A stretch of 64,000 nt of DNA from Lucinisca nassula (GCA_963580285.1 OY757020.1:103109497-103173496), one strand, 5' to 3'; counted from the first letter of the stretch, positions 52,366-61,979 are shown. Numbers and translations are program-made. Notes: generated from the letters alone by a model not told the origin.

Positions 52366-52883
52366 ATGACGCCGGATTTCAAGATGAGACTAAGACACGT
52401 GCTAAGGCTGCTTCTTCCTGTTTCAATCGTCGTTCTGATCTTGAACATCCTACTTATCACTGGAATTCATACTCCTAGAGGAGACACGACTTTAATTGTC
52501 CAAGAAATACACAATAAACAAAAGAGTGACGGTCTTTCAAGTTCTGACGCCATAAATGACAGAGGAAAGGCCGAGAAGCGTGCAGGTGAAGACGACGTCA
52601 TTAAATCCAAGGGTAAAACCCAACATCTGCCAGAAAAAGAAAAGAAGCTATCGAATAATGGTAAATCGCCTGAGAAACCTAATGCAGAAGCGAAAGAAGC
52701 TTACATAGAGCCCATGAAGGATGAGACGATTGACGCAATGATAAGTAAACTAAAAGTGAAGGAATTAAATTCTGTATTTCCTAGTTATTTTTGGAACAGT
52801 TCACTCGCAGATTTGGCAAAAAGGCTGGGAGCTTTGGCGAGGAAAACAGGAAGGACACTGCAGGCTTACAAGAAATTGCAAAA
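52366..52883 (+). CDS. FAM20C: FAM20C-like secretory-pathway kinase, coding exon 1
   Basis: FAM20C is the Golgi kinase that phosphorylates secreted proteins on S-x-E motifs; in animals it acts on extracellular-matrix and biomineral proteins. This exon gives the N-terminus: a hydrophobic signal-anchor at residues 15-31 (LLLPVSIVVLILNILLI) after a short basic stretch, then a low-complexity K/E/D/S-rich stem (residues ~45-125) typical of the poorly conserved FAM20 N-terminus, and an N-glycosylation sequon in FWNSS. ATG at 52366 is preceded in frame by two stops; Met7 is an alternative start. The donor is 'aa|gtaggt' at 52884 (phase 2). Joined to exon 2 it creates Asn-Lys-Thr, another sequon, across the junction. 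The exon alone would not identify the family; exons 2-4 do. The paralogue (FAM20C versus A or B) is judged from motif style. Confidence 0.75.
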
Positions 52884-52908
52884 GTAGGTTGCATTTTTCG
52901 GTTACTTT

Positions 52909-53453
52909 GGGACCAGGTGCTCAAAACTATCGATCTTGTTATTTAACAAATCGTTTCATTAAGAAAACACGCCTTTACAAATACATTGTAACCTTGCTTG
53001 CCGAAGAATTGTAAATTTTAAGATGAAAAATTGTGATATTTTTCTTATTTCTGCTCAAAATATAGATTGTGGTTACTCGTTAGAACCGCCTCGTTGAGGC
53101 GGGGTTACTCGTTAGAACCGCCTCGGTGAGGCGGTTCTTACGAGTACCCACACTCTATATTTTAGAGCAGAAATAAGAAAAACAAGGTTTATCCCTGTAA
53201 ACCCCAGTTTTAATATATAAAAGTGGGGTTCAAGGGGGTAAAAATTATATAGACGTGTTTTCGTGATAAATACGGCAAATATATTAATACGGCAAATATA
53301 TTAATATTTTTGCATCAAAAAATATGAGCAGCCTTTGCAAATGCAAAAGCTGCTCACTTTTTTCAGCACAAAATCAAGATTTTTTTTAGATATTGTACTA
53401 AAGTATAACCACTAATGAGGTCGTTAAGCTACCGAGGCTTTGAACAACTGGGC
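52909..53453 (+). mobile_element. Hairpin MITE, family O, split by family H (intron 1)
   Basis: O ends 'gggaccaggtgctcaaaact' and 'tttgaacaactgggct', with the central pair 'atgagcagcctttgcaaatg' / 'caaaagctgctcac'. A complete family H element (52957-53267) interrupts it after 'aacaaatcgttt'. Confidence 0.75.
52957..53267 (+). mobile_element. Family H MITE nested in family O (intron 1)
   Basis: 'cattaagaaaacacgccttt' to 'agacgtgttttcgtgat'. The hairpin centre is partly duplicated ('gttagaaccgcctcgttgag' + 'gcggggttactcg' repeated). Younger than its O host. Confidence 0.75.
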
Positions 53454-53454
53454 T

Positions 53455-53575
53455 AGCAGGATTTGACATTGCATACAAATTGTCTCCAAGGAGACAATGT
53501 GCATGAGATGTCAAATCTTGGTTTCTTGGAAAAATAAGAAAACACCAACAATTATTGTCTGCTGAATTACCCCGG
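53455..53575. mobile_element. Hairpin repeat with 'tgtctgctgaat' end (intron 1)
   Basis: 'caggatttgacattgc' / 'gagatgtcaaatcttg' arms around 'ttgtctccaaggagacaa'. The right end 'ttgtctgctgaatta' matches that of 54933-55091. Confidence 0.55.
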
Positions 53576-54097
53576 AGAGTGGTAAAGGTTAATCAGTGCT
53601 CGCATTTTAACCCTTACACCGCCGAATAAATTAATTTATAGCCATACCATTTGCTGTCTATCCACCAATCATACGTTTAGTTTTGATGGCCTTGACCTCA
53701 TATTTTCATGGCCAAAGACTCCCAAAAACTGTCAGATATGGGTCAAATAAGGCTTGTCTGCACCCTATTCCATGAACGAATCGATAAAATGTTGGTCAAA
53801 TTTGGAACAATATATCACTGCAGCCGACTGCCATGATCTTGACCTTGTTTTTAAACTGTCTAATTTGGACCAGAAATGGACTGCCTAATCCCTGTCTCAT
53901 TAACTAACTGAAATACGATGAAGGTTGGTCCAACGTGTACATGTACAATACATCGCTGAAACCACAAACTACTAAAGATTTTATTAGATTTTGGATTAAA
54001 AAGTCTATTTTTTACTTTAATCTCCATTGAATGGTTCTTTACCTTCTGCTTATGGTTGTGATAGGACATACAATGTGACTTTTTCTGAAAACATTTC
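53576..54097. other. Intron 1 sequence, nothing recognised
   Basis: Begins with a B-like 'ttaacccttacaccgccgaa' (about 53610) but no complete element. 'gacctcatattttcatggcc'-type words hint at an old family G-like remnant. Confidence 0.35.
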
Positions 54098-54099
54098 TA

Positions 54100-54401
54100 C
54101 AGTAGAACTTCAATGCCTCGAACCCCGATGGCTCGTTTACCATGGATGGGTCGAACCAGCTCTTGAGTCCCTAGGGAAACTTCTACAAAAGAAAAAGTGG
54201 GGGATAGTTCTGGAGATTTTAGTATTTTATCTTGCATCGCCCCGATGAGGCGATTCTAATGAGTACACACAGCATACGTTTTCCTTAAAGAACACCAAAA
54301 AGATGCCCACAAGTGTCAGGTTATGCCTCCTGATAGTAACCCTCAGTGGATCGAACTACCCCTGCTTCAAACAAACTGTTCGAGCCATTGAAGTTCGACT
54401 G
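54100..54401 (+). mobile_element. TA-flanked pogo-like MITE, family E (intron 1)
   Basis: TIRs 'cagtagaacttcaatgcctc' + 'gaac' and the complement of 'gttcgagccattgaag' + 'ttcgactg' (22 of 24 matching). TA on both sides (54098-54099, 54402-54403). A family H half hairpin ('gatgaggcgattctaatgag') lies inside. Confidence 0.75.
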
Positions 54402-54412
54402 TAGTTCACAAT

Positions 54413-54413
<1 letters not shown>

Positions 54414-54455
<42 letters not shown>
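54414..54455. repeat. (AG)n microsatellite
   Basis: 'agagagagagagagagagag' continuing to 42 bp. A second AG tract at 54604-54651 lies 57 bp before the exon 2 acceptor. Confidence 0.9.
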
Positions 54456-54457
<2 letters not shown>

Positions 54458-54708
54458 TAACATATCCGTGTCATCTAATGCATTCTTTCATATCTCCAAA
54501 ATGTTCTTTTTTCTGATAAAAATTTGTGACCTTTTTCTTATTTGTGTTCTAAGAAAAATAATGTTAACTCCCGTAAACCCCAGTTGTCTCTATATGAAGT
54601 GATGGAGAGCGAGAGAGAGTGAGAGAGTGAGAGAGAGAGAGAGAGAGAGTCTTGTTGAGTGAATCTTGTTGCATCGGTTGTCATCTACTCTATTATTTTT
54701 TTTTCTAG

Positions 54709-54836
54709 TAAAACCAACATGTCTAACTGGAGACTTGTTCACAGAGATATCAGACAATACGCCCTCTACAACCCAGAGAACCCGGCGTTGGACGGGCTAT
54801 TACACGATATGGCCACGCAGCCTATTAAAGAGATAG
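54709..54836 (+). CDS. FAM20C: FAM20C-like kinase, coding exon 2
   Basis: 128 bp between acceptor 'tttttttttctag' and donor 'gtaagt'. It codes 'NWRLVHRDIRQYALYNPENP' then 'ALDGLLHDMATQPIKEI'. This corresponds to the conserved start of the FAM20 kinase fold (family form W..FH..I..Y.LY...NP.I..LL.DL..Q.I). Phases agree on both sides: one base completes Asn from exon 1, and the last base begins an Asp completed by exon 3. An extra sequon (Asn-Met-Ser) lies near its start. Confidence 0.85.
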
Positions 54837-54901
54837 GTAAGTTTTTTTTATATCATCACCTGCAATAAACTTTTCACAACGTTTATCACATTCACGCTCT
54901 G

Positions 54902-54932
<31 letters not shown>

Positions 54933-55091
54933 CAGCAGACCTCATTTTGAAATGTGTTTTTTTTTTCTTATTTTTCTCAGAAAACAGGATTTGACTTTTC
55001 ATGCAAATTGACAATTTGCAAGGGATGTCAAATCCTGTTTTCTGGGAAAATAAGAAAAATATAAAAAAAAAAATCTGTCGTCTGCTGAATA
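54933..55091. mobile_element. Hairpin MITE with 'attcagcagac' TIRs (intron 2)
   Basis: Ends 'attcagcagac' / 'gtctgctgaat'. Arms 'ttcttatttttctcagaaaa' / 'ttttctgggaaaataagaaa' and 'caggatttgac' / 'gtcaaatcctg'. Confidence 0.7.
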
Positions 55092-55116
55092 AGCCCACAG
55101 ATTGGTAATGGTTAAC

Positions 55117-55209
55117 ACGTCCCTATAATAAACTCCCTGTAAATTCCAGTATAATGAACTCCATGTGGATCCAAGTATAATTAATTCCCTATAAAGTCCA
55201 GTATAATGA
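55117..55209 (+). repeat. 26-bp minisatellite, left part
   Basis: About four diverged units ('cagtataatgaactccatgt', 'gtataattaattccctataa') that belong to the array at 58097-59095. Separated from it by the LINE insertion. Confidence 0.8.
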
Positions 55210-56253
55210 TTCAATAAACAACCAACAAAAGAAAATCTTATCCATGCCAAACATATGCGAGCTAAAGCTCGCAAAACAATAAAATCGGCCAAAAAAGCAT
55301 CTTGGCAGCAATACGTCTCCAAACTGAATACCAGAACACCAACTAAGAAAATATGGGACATTATTCGAAAAATTAGTGGCAAAAACAAATCAAATAAACA
55401 TGTCCATATCAAATCGAACGGAAATATATGTTCAACGGCTAAAGACATTTCCAATGCCTTGGGGGAAAATTTTCAGAAAAACTCCTCTAGCTTAAATTAT
55501 TCAAAAAATTTCCAAAATATTAAACAAGAACAAGAGAAAAAGAATTTAAATTTTTCCTCATTAAATCACGAAAAATATAATTTACCTTTCACTACTAAAG
55601 AATTATTAGATGCTCTCCATAAATCTCATGATACTGCTGTTGGTCCTGACGACATACACTATCAAATTTTAAAACATTTACCCAACAAGGCATTGGAAAC
55701 ATTATTAAATATTCTGAATGATATTTGGATCACTGGAAAATTCCCTGATAACTGGAGAAAAGCTACCATTATTCCTATTCCGAAACCTAATAAAGATCAT
55801 ACTGAAGCCACTAATTACAGACCTATTGCTTTGACAAGTTGCTTATGTAAAACAATGGAGAGAATGATTAATGATAGGCTGGTTTGGTTCTTAGAATCAA
55901 ACCAGCTTATCACTAAATTTCAAGCTGGTTTTAGAAAAAACAGCTCTACTAATGATCATTTGATTCGCTTAGAATCATTTATACGTGATGCCTTTATCAA
56001 AAAAGAACATGTCGTAGCTGTATTCTTTGACCTAGAAAAGGCCTATGATACGACTTGGAAATATGGCATCATGAAAGATTTACACAACTTGGGCCTTAAA
56101 GGCCGATTGCCACTTTTCGTTCAAAATTTCTTGTCCGATCGAACATTTAATGTTCGCATAGGAAATACATTATCGGACACATTTGATCAAGAACAAGGTG
56201 TACCACAAGGTAGTATTTTATCACCAACCTTGTTCAGCATAAAAATTAATTAA
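55210..56253 (+). pseudogene. LINE reverse transcriptase, N-terminal two thirds
   Basis: About 347 codons. Shows the RT motifs 'NYRPIALTSCLCKTMERMI', 'QAGFRKNSSTNDHLI', motif A 'VVAVFFDLEKAYDTTW' (first catalytic Asp) and motif B 'EQGVPQGSILSPTLFSIKIN', then stops at 56251 ('taatag'). Motif C 'DCSLFVDDFGIF' follows at about 56277-56312, but one base back in frame. The protein is therefore cut just before its catalytic FVDD box. Otherwise undamaged. Linked to the next ORF, which is back in the original frame. Confidence 0.9.
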
Positions 56254-56289
56254 TAGTTAAATGTGTAAAAGACCCAGATTGTTCGCTTT

Positions 56290-57972
56290 TTGTTGACGAT
56301 TTTGGAATTTTTTTATCGTTCCAAAAATATGGAAACCATTGAATTTAAACTGCAAAGGTGTTTGAATAATATAGAAACTTGGGCGACAGAAAATGGTTTT
56401 AAATTTTCTAAAACAAAAACTCAGTGTGTTCATTTCTGTCAAATACGAAAGTTACATTTAGATCCTGTTCTAACTATTTACGGCAGTCCAATTCCAGTCG
56501 TCACTGAAGCGAAGTTTTTGGGTCTTTTGTTCGATAACAAATTGTCTTTTATTCCCCATATCAAAGCTTTAAAAGCTAAATGTTTAAAAGCTCTTGATAT
56601 TTTAAAAGTCCTGTCCAGTTCCGACTGGGGAGGAGATCGCACTGTTCTTTTAAATCTTTATAGATCATTAATTCGTTCCAAATTGGACTATGGCTCCATA
56701 GTCTATGGATCTGCTAGGAAATCTTATTTAAAATCTTTGGACACTATACATCATCAAGGTTTACGTCTAGCACTAGGTGCATTTCGAACTTCACCTATTG
56801 AAAGTCTTTATGCTGAATCAAATGAACCATCACTCTATGTAAGAAGAGAGAAATTGTCTCTACAATATTCTACTAAATTAGCCGCCAATCCACGAAATTC
56901 AGCATATAATACCGTTTTTAATCATAATTACGAAAGATTTTACAACAACAAACCATCGGCTATTAAACCGCTTGGCCTCCGAATCAAACCATTGTTTGAG
57001 GAGGCCAATATAAACATTAACAATATTCAACCTTTTTCCTTTCCATCAAAAGAGCCATGGACGTTAAGAGCTCCGAAGATTATTTTAGATTTAAATAAAA
57101 ATAAGAAATCCGAAGTAGAATCACATATTTTTAAGAACGAATTTTTAGAAATCAAATCCAATTTTAAACGTCACATTTCCATTTACACTGACGGTTCGAA
57201 ACAAGATGAGAAAGTTGCTTGTTCTGTCATTAGTCCGAATTTTACTGACAGCATTAGATTACCGGATAATAGCTCTATTTTTACCGCTGAAGCGAAAGCA
57301 ATTGATATAGCACTATATCATATACGAGATCAATCTGAAAAACAATTTGTTATTTATTCCGATTCCCTTTCTGTTTTAAAAGCTCTGAAAGACCAACAGC
57401 ACAGGAACCCCTTGATTCAACAAATTTTACGAAAATATCATTACCTTTCTGTCTGCAAGGAGATTATATTCTGCTGGCTTCCAAGTCATGTTAATATTCG
57501 TGGAAATGAATTGGCTGACTTGGAAGCCAAGTCGGCATTATCTTTAACAGTTACAAACTTAAAAATTCCTTTCTCCGATTTCAAATCAAACATCAATAAA
57601 TATATAAAGAAAAAATGTCAATCTATTTGGGACAATGAAACTAATAATAAATTAAACAGAATTCAACCAAATTTTTACAGTAAATGCTCATTTTTGAACT
57701 ACAGCCGAAAAGACCAGACAAAAATTACGAGATGCCGTATTGGACACACAAGACTCACTCATTCCTACATTTTAAAAAACGAACAAGCACCTTTCTGCAT
57801 ATCCTGTAACGAACCGTTCACAGTTAAACACTTCCTCATCTCATGTATTGAATTTAACCATGTACGTTCTAAATATTTTAATATTACTACGATGAAAGAT
57901 CTTTTTAATAATGTACCTTTTTACCAATTAATCAATTTTCTTAAAGAAATCGGTCTTTTTAACAAATTGTAA
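56290..57972 (+). pseudogene. LINE reverse transcriptase thumb plus RNase H and C-terminal Cys/His motif
   Basis: 560 open codons without a break (TTG is the first codon; the first ATG is at 56329). RT thumb 'METIEFKLQRCLNNIETWAT', 'GFKFSKTKTQCVHFC', 'AKFLGLLFDNKLSFIPHI', 'YRSLIRSKLDYGSIVYGSAR'. RNase HI with all four acidic residues: D in IYTDGSK (~301), E in FTAEAKA (~334), D in YSDSLS (~357), D in NELADLEAK (~409). C-terminal 'FCISCNEPFTVKHFLISC' is a zinc-knuckle-like C-x2-C...H-x4-C. The length of undamaged frame points to recent insertion. It cannot supply RT activity because the FVDD box lies outside the frame. Confidence 0.9.
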
Positions 57973-58074
57973 TTATTAAAATTTTAATTGTTTAATCTTG
58001 CACAATTTTATATATAATATTTGACTGTTTTAGACGCTATATGCCCGGTTAGGGTTGAGCGTCTTTAAATAAAT

Positions 58075-58096
58075 CATCCATCCATCCATCCATCCA
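58075..58096 (+). repeat. (ATCC)n LINE tail
   Basis: 'atccatccatccatccatcc' marks the 3' end of the LINE, as is common for microsatellite-tailed LINEs. Confidence 0.8.
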
Positions 58097-59095
58097 TCCA
58101 GTATAATGAACTCGCTGTAAATCCCAGTATAATGAACTCGCTGTAAATCCCAGTATAATGAACTCGCTGTAAATCCCAGTATAATGAACTCACTGTAAAT
58201 CCCAGTATAATAAACTCCCTGTAAATCCATGTATAATAACCTCCGTGTAGATTCCAGTATAATGAACTCCGTGTGGATCCAAGTATAATTAATTCCCTGT
58301 AAATTCCAGTATAATGAACTCGCTGTAAATCCCAGTATAATGAACTCGCTGTAAATTCCAGTATAATGAACTTGCTGTAAATCCCAGTATAATGAACTCG
58401 CTGTAAATCCCAGTATAATGAACTCGCTGTAAATCCGAGTATAATGAACTCGCTGTAAATCACAGTATAATGAACTCCGTGTAGATTCCAGTATAATGAA
58501 CTCCGTGTGGATCCAAGTATAATTAGTTCCCTGTAAATTCCAGTATAATGAACTCGCTGTAAATCCCAGTATAATGAACTCGCTGTAAATCCCAGTATAA
58601 TGAACTCCGTGTAGATTCCAGTATAATGAACTCGCTGTAAATCCCAGTATAATGAACTCGCTGTAATTCCCAGTATAATGAACTCGCTGTAAATCCCAGT
58701 ATAATGAACTCGCTGTAAATCCCAGTATAATGAACTCGCTGTAAATCGCAGTACAATAAACTCGCTGTAAATCGCAGTATAATGAACTCGCTGTAAATTC
58801 CAGTATAATGAACTCGCTGTAAATCCCAGTATAATGAACTCGCTGTAAATCCCAGTATAATAAACTCGCTGTAAATCCCAGTATAATGAACTCGCTGTAA
58901 ATCCCAGTATAATGAACTCGCTGTAAATCCCAGTATAATAAACTCGCTGTAAATCGCAGTATAATGAACTCGCTGTAAATCCCAGTATAAGAACTCGCTG
59001 TAAATCCCAGTATAATGAACTCGCTGTAAATCCCAGTATAATGAACTCGCTGTAAATCCCAGTATAATGAACTCGCTGTAAATCCCTGTTTATAC
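58097..59095 (+). repeat. 26-bp minisatellite, main array
   Basis: About 38 units of 'cagtataatgaactcgctgt' + 'aaatcc', most with 0-3 changes. Variants 'ctccgtgtagattcc' and 'ctccgtgtggatcc' + 'aagtataattaatt' occur as blocks at about 58240-58300 and 58470-58535, and also in the left part at 55117-55209, which suggests block duplication. The minus strand is open in two frames only because 26 bp contains no stop in them. Confidence 0.9.
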
Positions 59096-59147
59096 TGAGT
59101 AAATTGGGGCTTACAGGGAGTAAACGTTATTCATATTCTGCTCCAGT

Positions 59148-59372
59148 CCTATTCAGGTCATTTTGGACATGTTGCTTCCAATTTTGTAGAACTTTTACCC
59201 GACATTGAGATAAATGACATCTGAAGCCCAGCCGCCCAATGAAAACAATAGGGCTAATATGCATGGACGGTCCGACTCGCACCACTTTCCCTGGGCACTT
59301 GCTTAGACTTTCTAAGCGGTTTACCAGTACTTATGTGCAGTCGGCTTCTCCAAGCTCTGATGGGCGAGGGCA
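59148..59372 (-). mobile_element. SINE family A, antisense, 3'-clipped
   Basis: 'tcaggtcattttggacatgt' to 'ctccaagctctgatgggcga'. The 'ggtttaacgtccccgtcaac' end is missing. Confidence 0.7.
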
Positions 59373-59466
59373 CTTTAGAACCGACATTTAACTTTATGTC
59401 GATAAAAATGTGTAATTAATGATCGGTTCGATATAAGTTGAAATAATCTTGAATGGGCCGTGAAAC

Positions 59467-59487
59467 CAAAACCAAAAAAAAAAAAAA
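59467..59487. repeat. Poly-A tract
   Basis: About 23 A. Low complexity. Confidence 0.7.
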
Positions 59488-59587
59488 AAAAAAAAAAGTG
59501 TGGTTTTGGGGGTACTTTCTTCATTCTTGGTCAATAACACAGATTGTTGTTACATTTAACGTCAGATCCGCATCATTGACCTTTTAA

Positions 59588-59790
59588 CCCTTGTCATGAT
59601 GAATAAATTCATTTAGCCACGCCCATTTCTGAATTTCAACCAATTAAATTACTTAATGTAATAATTCCATTCAACTCAGGAACAGAATGACAAACAGTGT
59701 AGATCCTGATCAGATGGCTTTAGAAGCCATCTGATCTGGATCTACACTGTTTGCAAACGTAGGGGTTGTTCTGCTCAGCGGGATAAAGGT
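59588..59790 (+). mobile_element. piggyBac-like MITE, family B (right end decayed)
   Basis: TTAA at 59584-59587, start 'cccttgtcatgatgaataaa'. P palindrome 'agtgtagatcctgatcagat' + 'ggctttagaagccatctgat'. Right end 'gctcagcgggataaagg', with TTAA lost. Confidence 0.6.
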
Positions 59791-59944
59791 AAGTGGTGTA
59801 GGATCGGTCCGTTTCGTTTAGGCACATTTGTAAGATCGACTTTCGTTGCGGTAAGCGGTTCGATTCTGAAAATTATATTTTAAAATAGCAATGAAGGGGC
59901 CTGCGTGTTTGTTGGTCTCACTCACTCACGCACTTCCTTTAAGC

Positions 59945-60245
59945 CCCCACCCACAGGGGCTTGAAGAAATATATGGGCTGCATGATGCTTCCACGCAGAG
60001 CTGAATCCGGCCCGCACACTAGTACTGGTAAACCGCTTAGAAGATCTAAGCCTGTCCAGGAACCGCGGGGCGAGGCGGACCGTCCATGCTTATAAACCCT
60101 ATTGGTTTCATTGGGCGACAGGGCTTGAGCAGTCATTTCATCTCAATGTCGGGAAAAAGTCCCACAAAATTGGAAGCAACGTCCCCAAAATGACCTTTAC
60201 AGTGTTGACGGGGACGTTAAACCTCAAATCAAACAAATCAAACAA
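59945..60245 (+). mobile_element. SINE family A (full length)
   Basis: 'cccccacccacaggggcttg' to 'aacctcaaatcaaacaaatc'. Followed by a (caccc)-like and (actc) tract. Close in sequence to 1494-1796 and 29614-29862 ('gctgaatccggcccgcacac'). Confidence 0.85.
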
Positions 60246-60534
60246 ATCCCTCACCGATTCACCCACCCACCCACCCACTCACTCATTCATTCACGCATGA
60301 GCTACGTCATGGGAAAACCCGATTATTGCCATTTGCGGACAACAAAGGTGTTGCTCAGACTGATCAGTATAGTACAATATATCCACTTTCTACGTTTAGA
60401 AATGTCTATGATACTGTGTAGACCTGTTTGTGTCTCACCTGCGTCTCACCACAAAAACGTCTAGACCCTTATGATGCCAATCGGAGCTAATGTGGTCTGC
60501 TTTTTTGTCTGCCGGTTACACTATAAGTCTAATT

Positions 60535-60602
60535 TGCAACCAGTGCAGACCCTGATCAGATTGCTCCTCTAGGAACAGTCTGATCAGGGTACACACTGTT
60601 TG
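60535..60602. repeat. Palindrome, family P
   Basis: 'cagtgcagaccctgatcaga' + 'ttgctcctctaggaacagtc' + 'tgatcagggtacacactg'. A second, half-deleted one lies at about 60694-60750 ('acagtgtacacatttgtcag'). Confidence 0.6.
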
Positions 60603-60828
60603 TCAATATGCAAAAATATGTTTGACGACATCAACAGATGGCATTTACAGACGCAGCTTTTCTTGGCTCTATTTTTGCGGATATTCCTGTTTACAAACAG
60701 TGTACACATTTGTCAGACGCCGCGTCTTATCTGGGTCCGCACTGTTTGCCTATGTCCTAGGTAAGAATGCGTTATCTGATATTCGCGGATATCATTTCAT
60801 GTTTTTATTTATTTGTTTTGTTTTTTAG

Positions 60829-60907
60829 ACAGCAACGATGGTGGTACCCAGCTGAAATTAATCTTCAACTTTCAAGATGGTGGTAGAGGTGTTTTTAAAC
60901 CTATGAG
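60829..60907 (+). CDS. FAM20C: FAM20C-like kinase, coding exon 3
   Basis: 79 bp between 'tttgttttttag' and 'gtaggt'. With the split codons it codes 'DSNDGGTQLKLIFNFQDGG' and 'RGVFKPMR'. This is the FAM20 glycine-loop and lysine strand (family form GGTQLKL...F..G...FKPM). The Lys in VFKPM is the conserved nucleotide-binding lysine. Phase 2 at the start and at the end agree with exons 2 and 4. Confidence 0.9.
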
Positions 60908-60989
60908 GTAGGTACATAGAGGAACTTCAGACCCTTTTAACCCCTATATCCCTATCGAACCCTTAAATGGAAGGCCCAGTGGGATGTTG

Positions 60990-61050
60990 TTTTGTTTGTT
61001 TGTTTGTTTGAATTAAGGTTTAACGTCCCCGTCAACACTATGTAGGTCAT
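60990..61050 (-). mobile_element. Tail-only SINE family A insertion
   Basis: Perfect 12-bp TSD 'agtgggatgttg' (60978-60989, 61051-61062) encloses only the last ~60 bp of family A ('ggtttaacgtccccgtcaac' + 'actatgtaggtca' on the + strand, plus the tail). An extreme 5' truncation. Confidence 0.9.
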
Positions 61051-61129
61051 AGTGGGATGTTGGGTCTATGTTAAGGTATTGTGTGGCTTTCAGTGCCGGG
61101 CGTTCTACTGTTTTTGCCTCAGTATGACA

Positions 61130-61487
61130 AGGGTTCAAAACCAACGACGTCGTTAATTAACATATCGTTAAAACTTTGATCAATTGATATACCGAATATT
61201 CTAATATTTTTTGCTGAAAAAATGTGAGCAGCTTTTGCAAATGCAAAAGCTTCTCACATTTTTACAGCAAAATACAAGATACAGTTCAACCTGTATTAAG
61301 CAAGTGCCTAAGGGATAGTCAAAATATGCTTGCTTAAGACAGGTTCTTGCTTAATACAGGTGAAATTTAACACATCTGCCTTTCTTGGGAACTGAATGCC
61401 TGCTTGCTTAAGACAGGTTGCTTGCTTAATAGAGGTGGCCACTAAGACAGGTTTTACTGTAATTAGATATTGTACTTGCTAGAACGG
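61130..61487 (+). mobile_element. Hairpin MITE, family O, split by a pogo-like MITE
   Basis: 'gggttcaaaaccaacgacgt', 'tttgctgaaaaaatgtgagc' + 'agcttttgc' / 'gcaaaagcttctcacatttt', then interrupted at TA 61280-61281. Resumes 'attagatattgtacttgcta' + 'gaacggag'. The right TIR is missing. Confidence 0.7.
61282..61459 (+). mobile_element. Pogo-like MITE nested in family O
   Basis: Ends 'cagttcaacctgtattaagc' and 'cactaagacaggttttactg' with TA on both sides (61280-61281, 61460-61461). Four internal copies of 'ttgcttaa.acaggt' in both orientations. Confidence 0.75.
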
Positions 61488-61650
61488 AGATGTTAAACCG
61501 CAATTCAAACATATCCAAGCAGAATAGGAAAAATAACGCAATGTTTCATTTGACTAAGGCACACGAAGAATAGAACGTGTTTTGTTTGGTTGTTGTTTTG
61601 TTGTTGTTGTTGTTGTTTTACTTTTTACCAGGCAAACTTTAATGAAGTCG

Positions 61651-61946
61651 TTTTTGTTTGTTTGAGTTGTAGTTTTTTGTTCCCCTCAACACTGGCTCAT
61701 TCTCAGAATCAGAATCGGAATTGTTTCTGGCGACACGGTGATATGGGAAGTTAGTCCCTATCTCTCACCAAAGAGATAAAAACTGCTAGGGTTTGTATCT
61801 AATGACGTACCGACTCGCATCAGTTTGCATAGGCAAGATTTGACCTCCTAAGCTGTTTACCAGTACTCTTGTTCGGTCGGTGTCAGCTCTGGGCGGACGC
61901 ACCATGCAGCGCAGTCTTTTTCTCCAGGTCCCGATGGGCGGGGGCG
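61651..61946 (-). mobile_element. SINE family A with a LINE 3'-end patch
   Basis: Antisense SINE: 'gtttgagttgtagttttttg', then 61694-61785 is the 3' end of the CR1/L2-like LINE ('cagaatcagaatcggaattg', 'gggaagttagtccctat', 'ctcaccaaagagata', as at 11083-11176), then SINE again to 'ccaggtcccgatgggcgg'. The patch replaces SINE sequence, so it is an insertion with deletion or a chimeric reverse transcript. Confidence 0.65.
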
Positions 61947-61979
61947 CCAAAATACTTGTCTTACATTTTACATCACAGC

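Larger units (their letters stand above)
55210..58096 (+). mobile_element. 5'-truncated I-group LINE with RNase H (intron 2)
   Basis: Flanked by 'tccagtataatga' at 55197-55209 and 58097-58109. This is either a 13-bp TSD or part of the minisatellite it landed in. The coding frame is already open at 55210 ('FNKQPTKENLIHAKHMRA'), so the endonuclease and ORF1 were lost by 5' truncation. A short 3' UTR follows the stop at 57972. The tail is (atcc)n at 58075-58096. Sense to the host gene. Confidence 0.9.
54837..60828 (+). other. Intron 2 of the FAM20C-like gene
   Basis: About 6.0 kb with GT...AG borders ('g|gtaagt', 'tttgttttttag|ac'). Filled by an ATT microsatellite (54905-54932), a hairpin MITE, a 26-bp minisatellite split by a LINE, SINEs and family B/P elements. 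All are compatible with intronic location. Confidence 0.8.

Noticed and set aside
54999..55454. 151-codon antisense frame
   Set aside because: Antisense shadow of the LINE and the minisatellite; the repeated SLYW/YTG residues come from the 26-bp unit.
58074..58756. Repetitive antisense peptides of 77-129 residues
   Set aside because: Direct translation of the 26-bp minisatellite, which lacks stops in some frames. Not a protein gene.
58097..59095. CRISPR-like array
   Set aside because: Units are contiguous with no unique spacers, and the genome is eukaryotic. It is a minisatellite.
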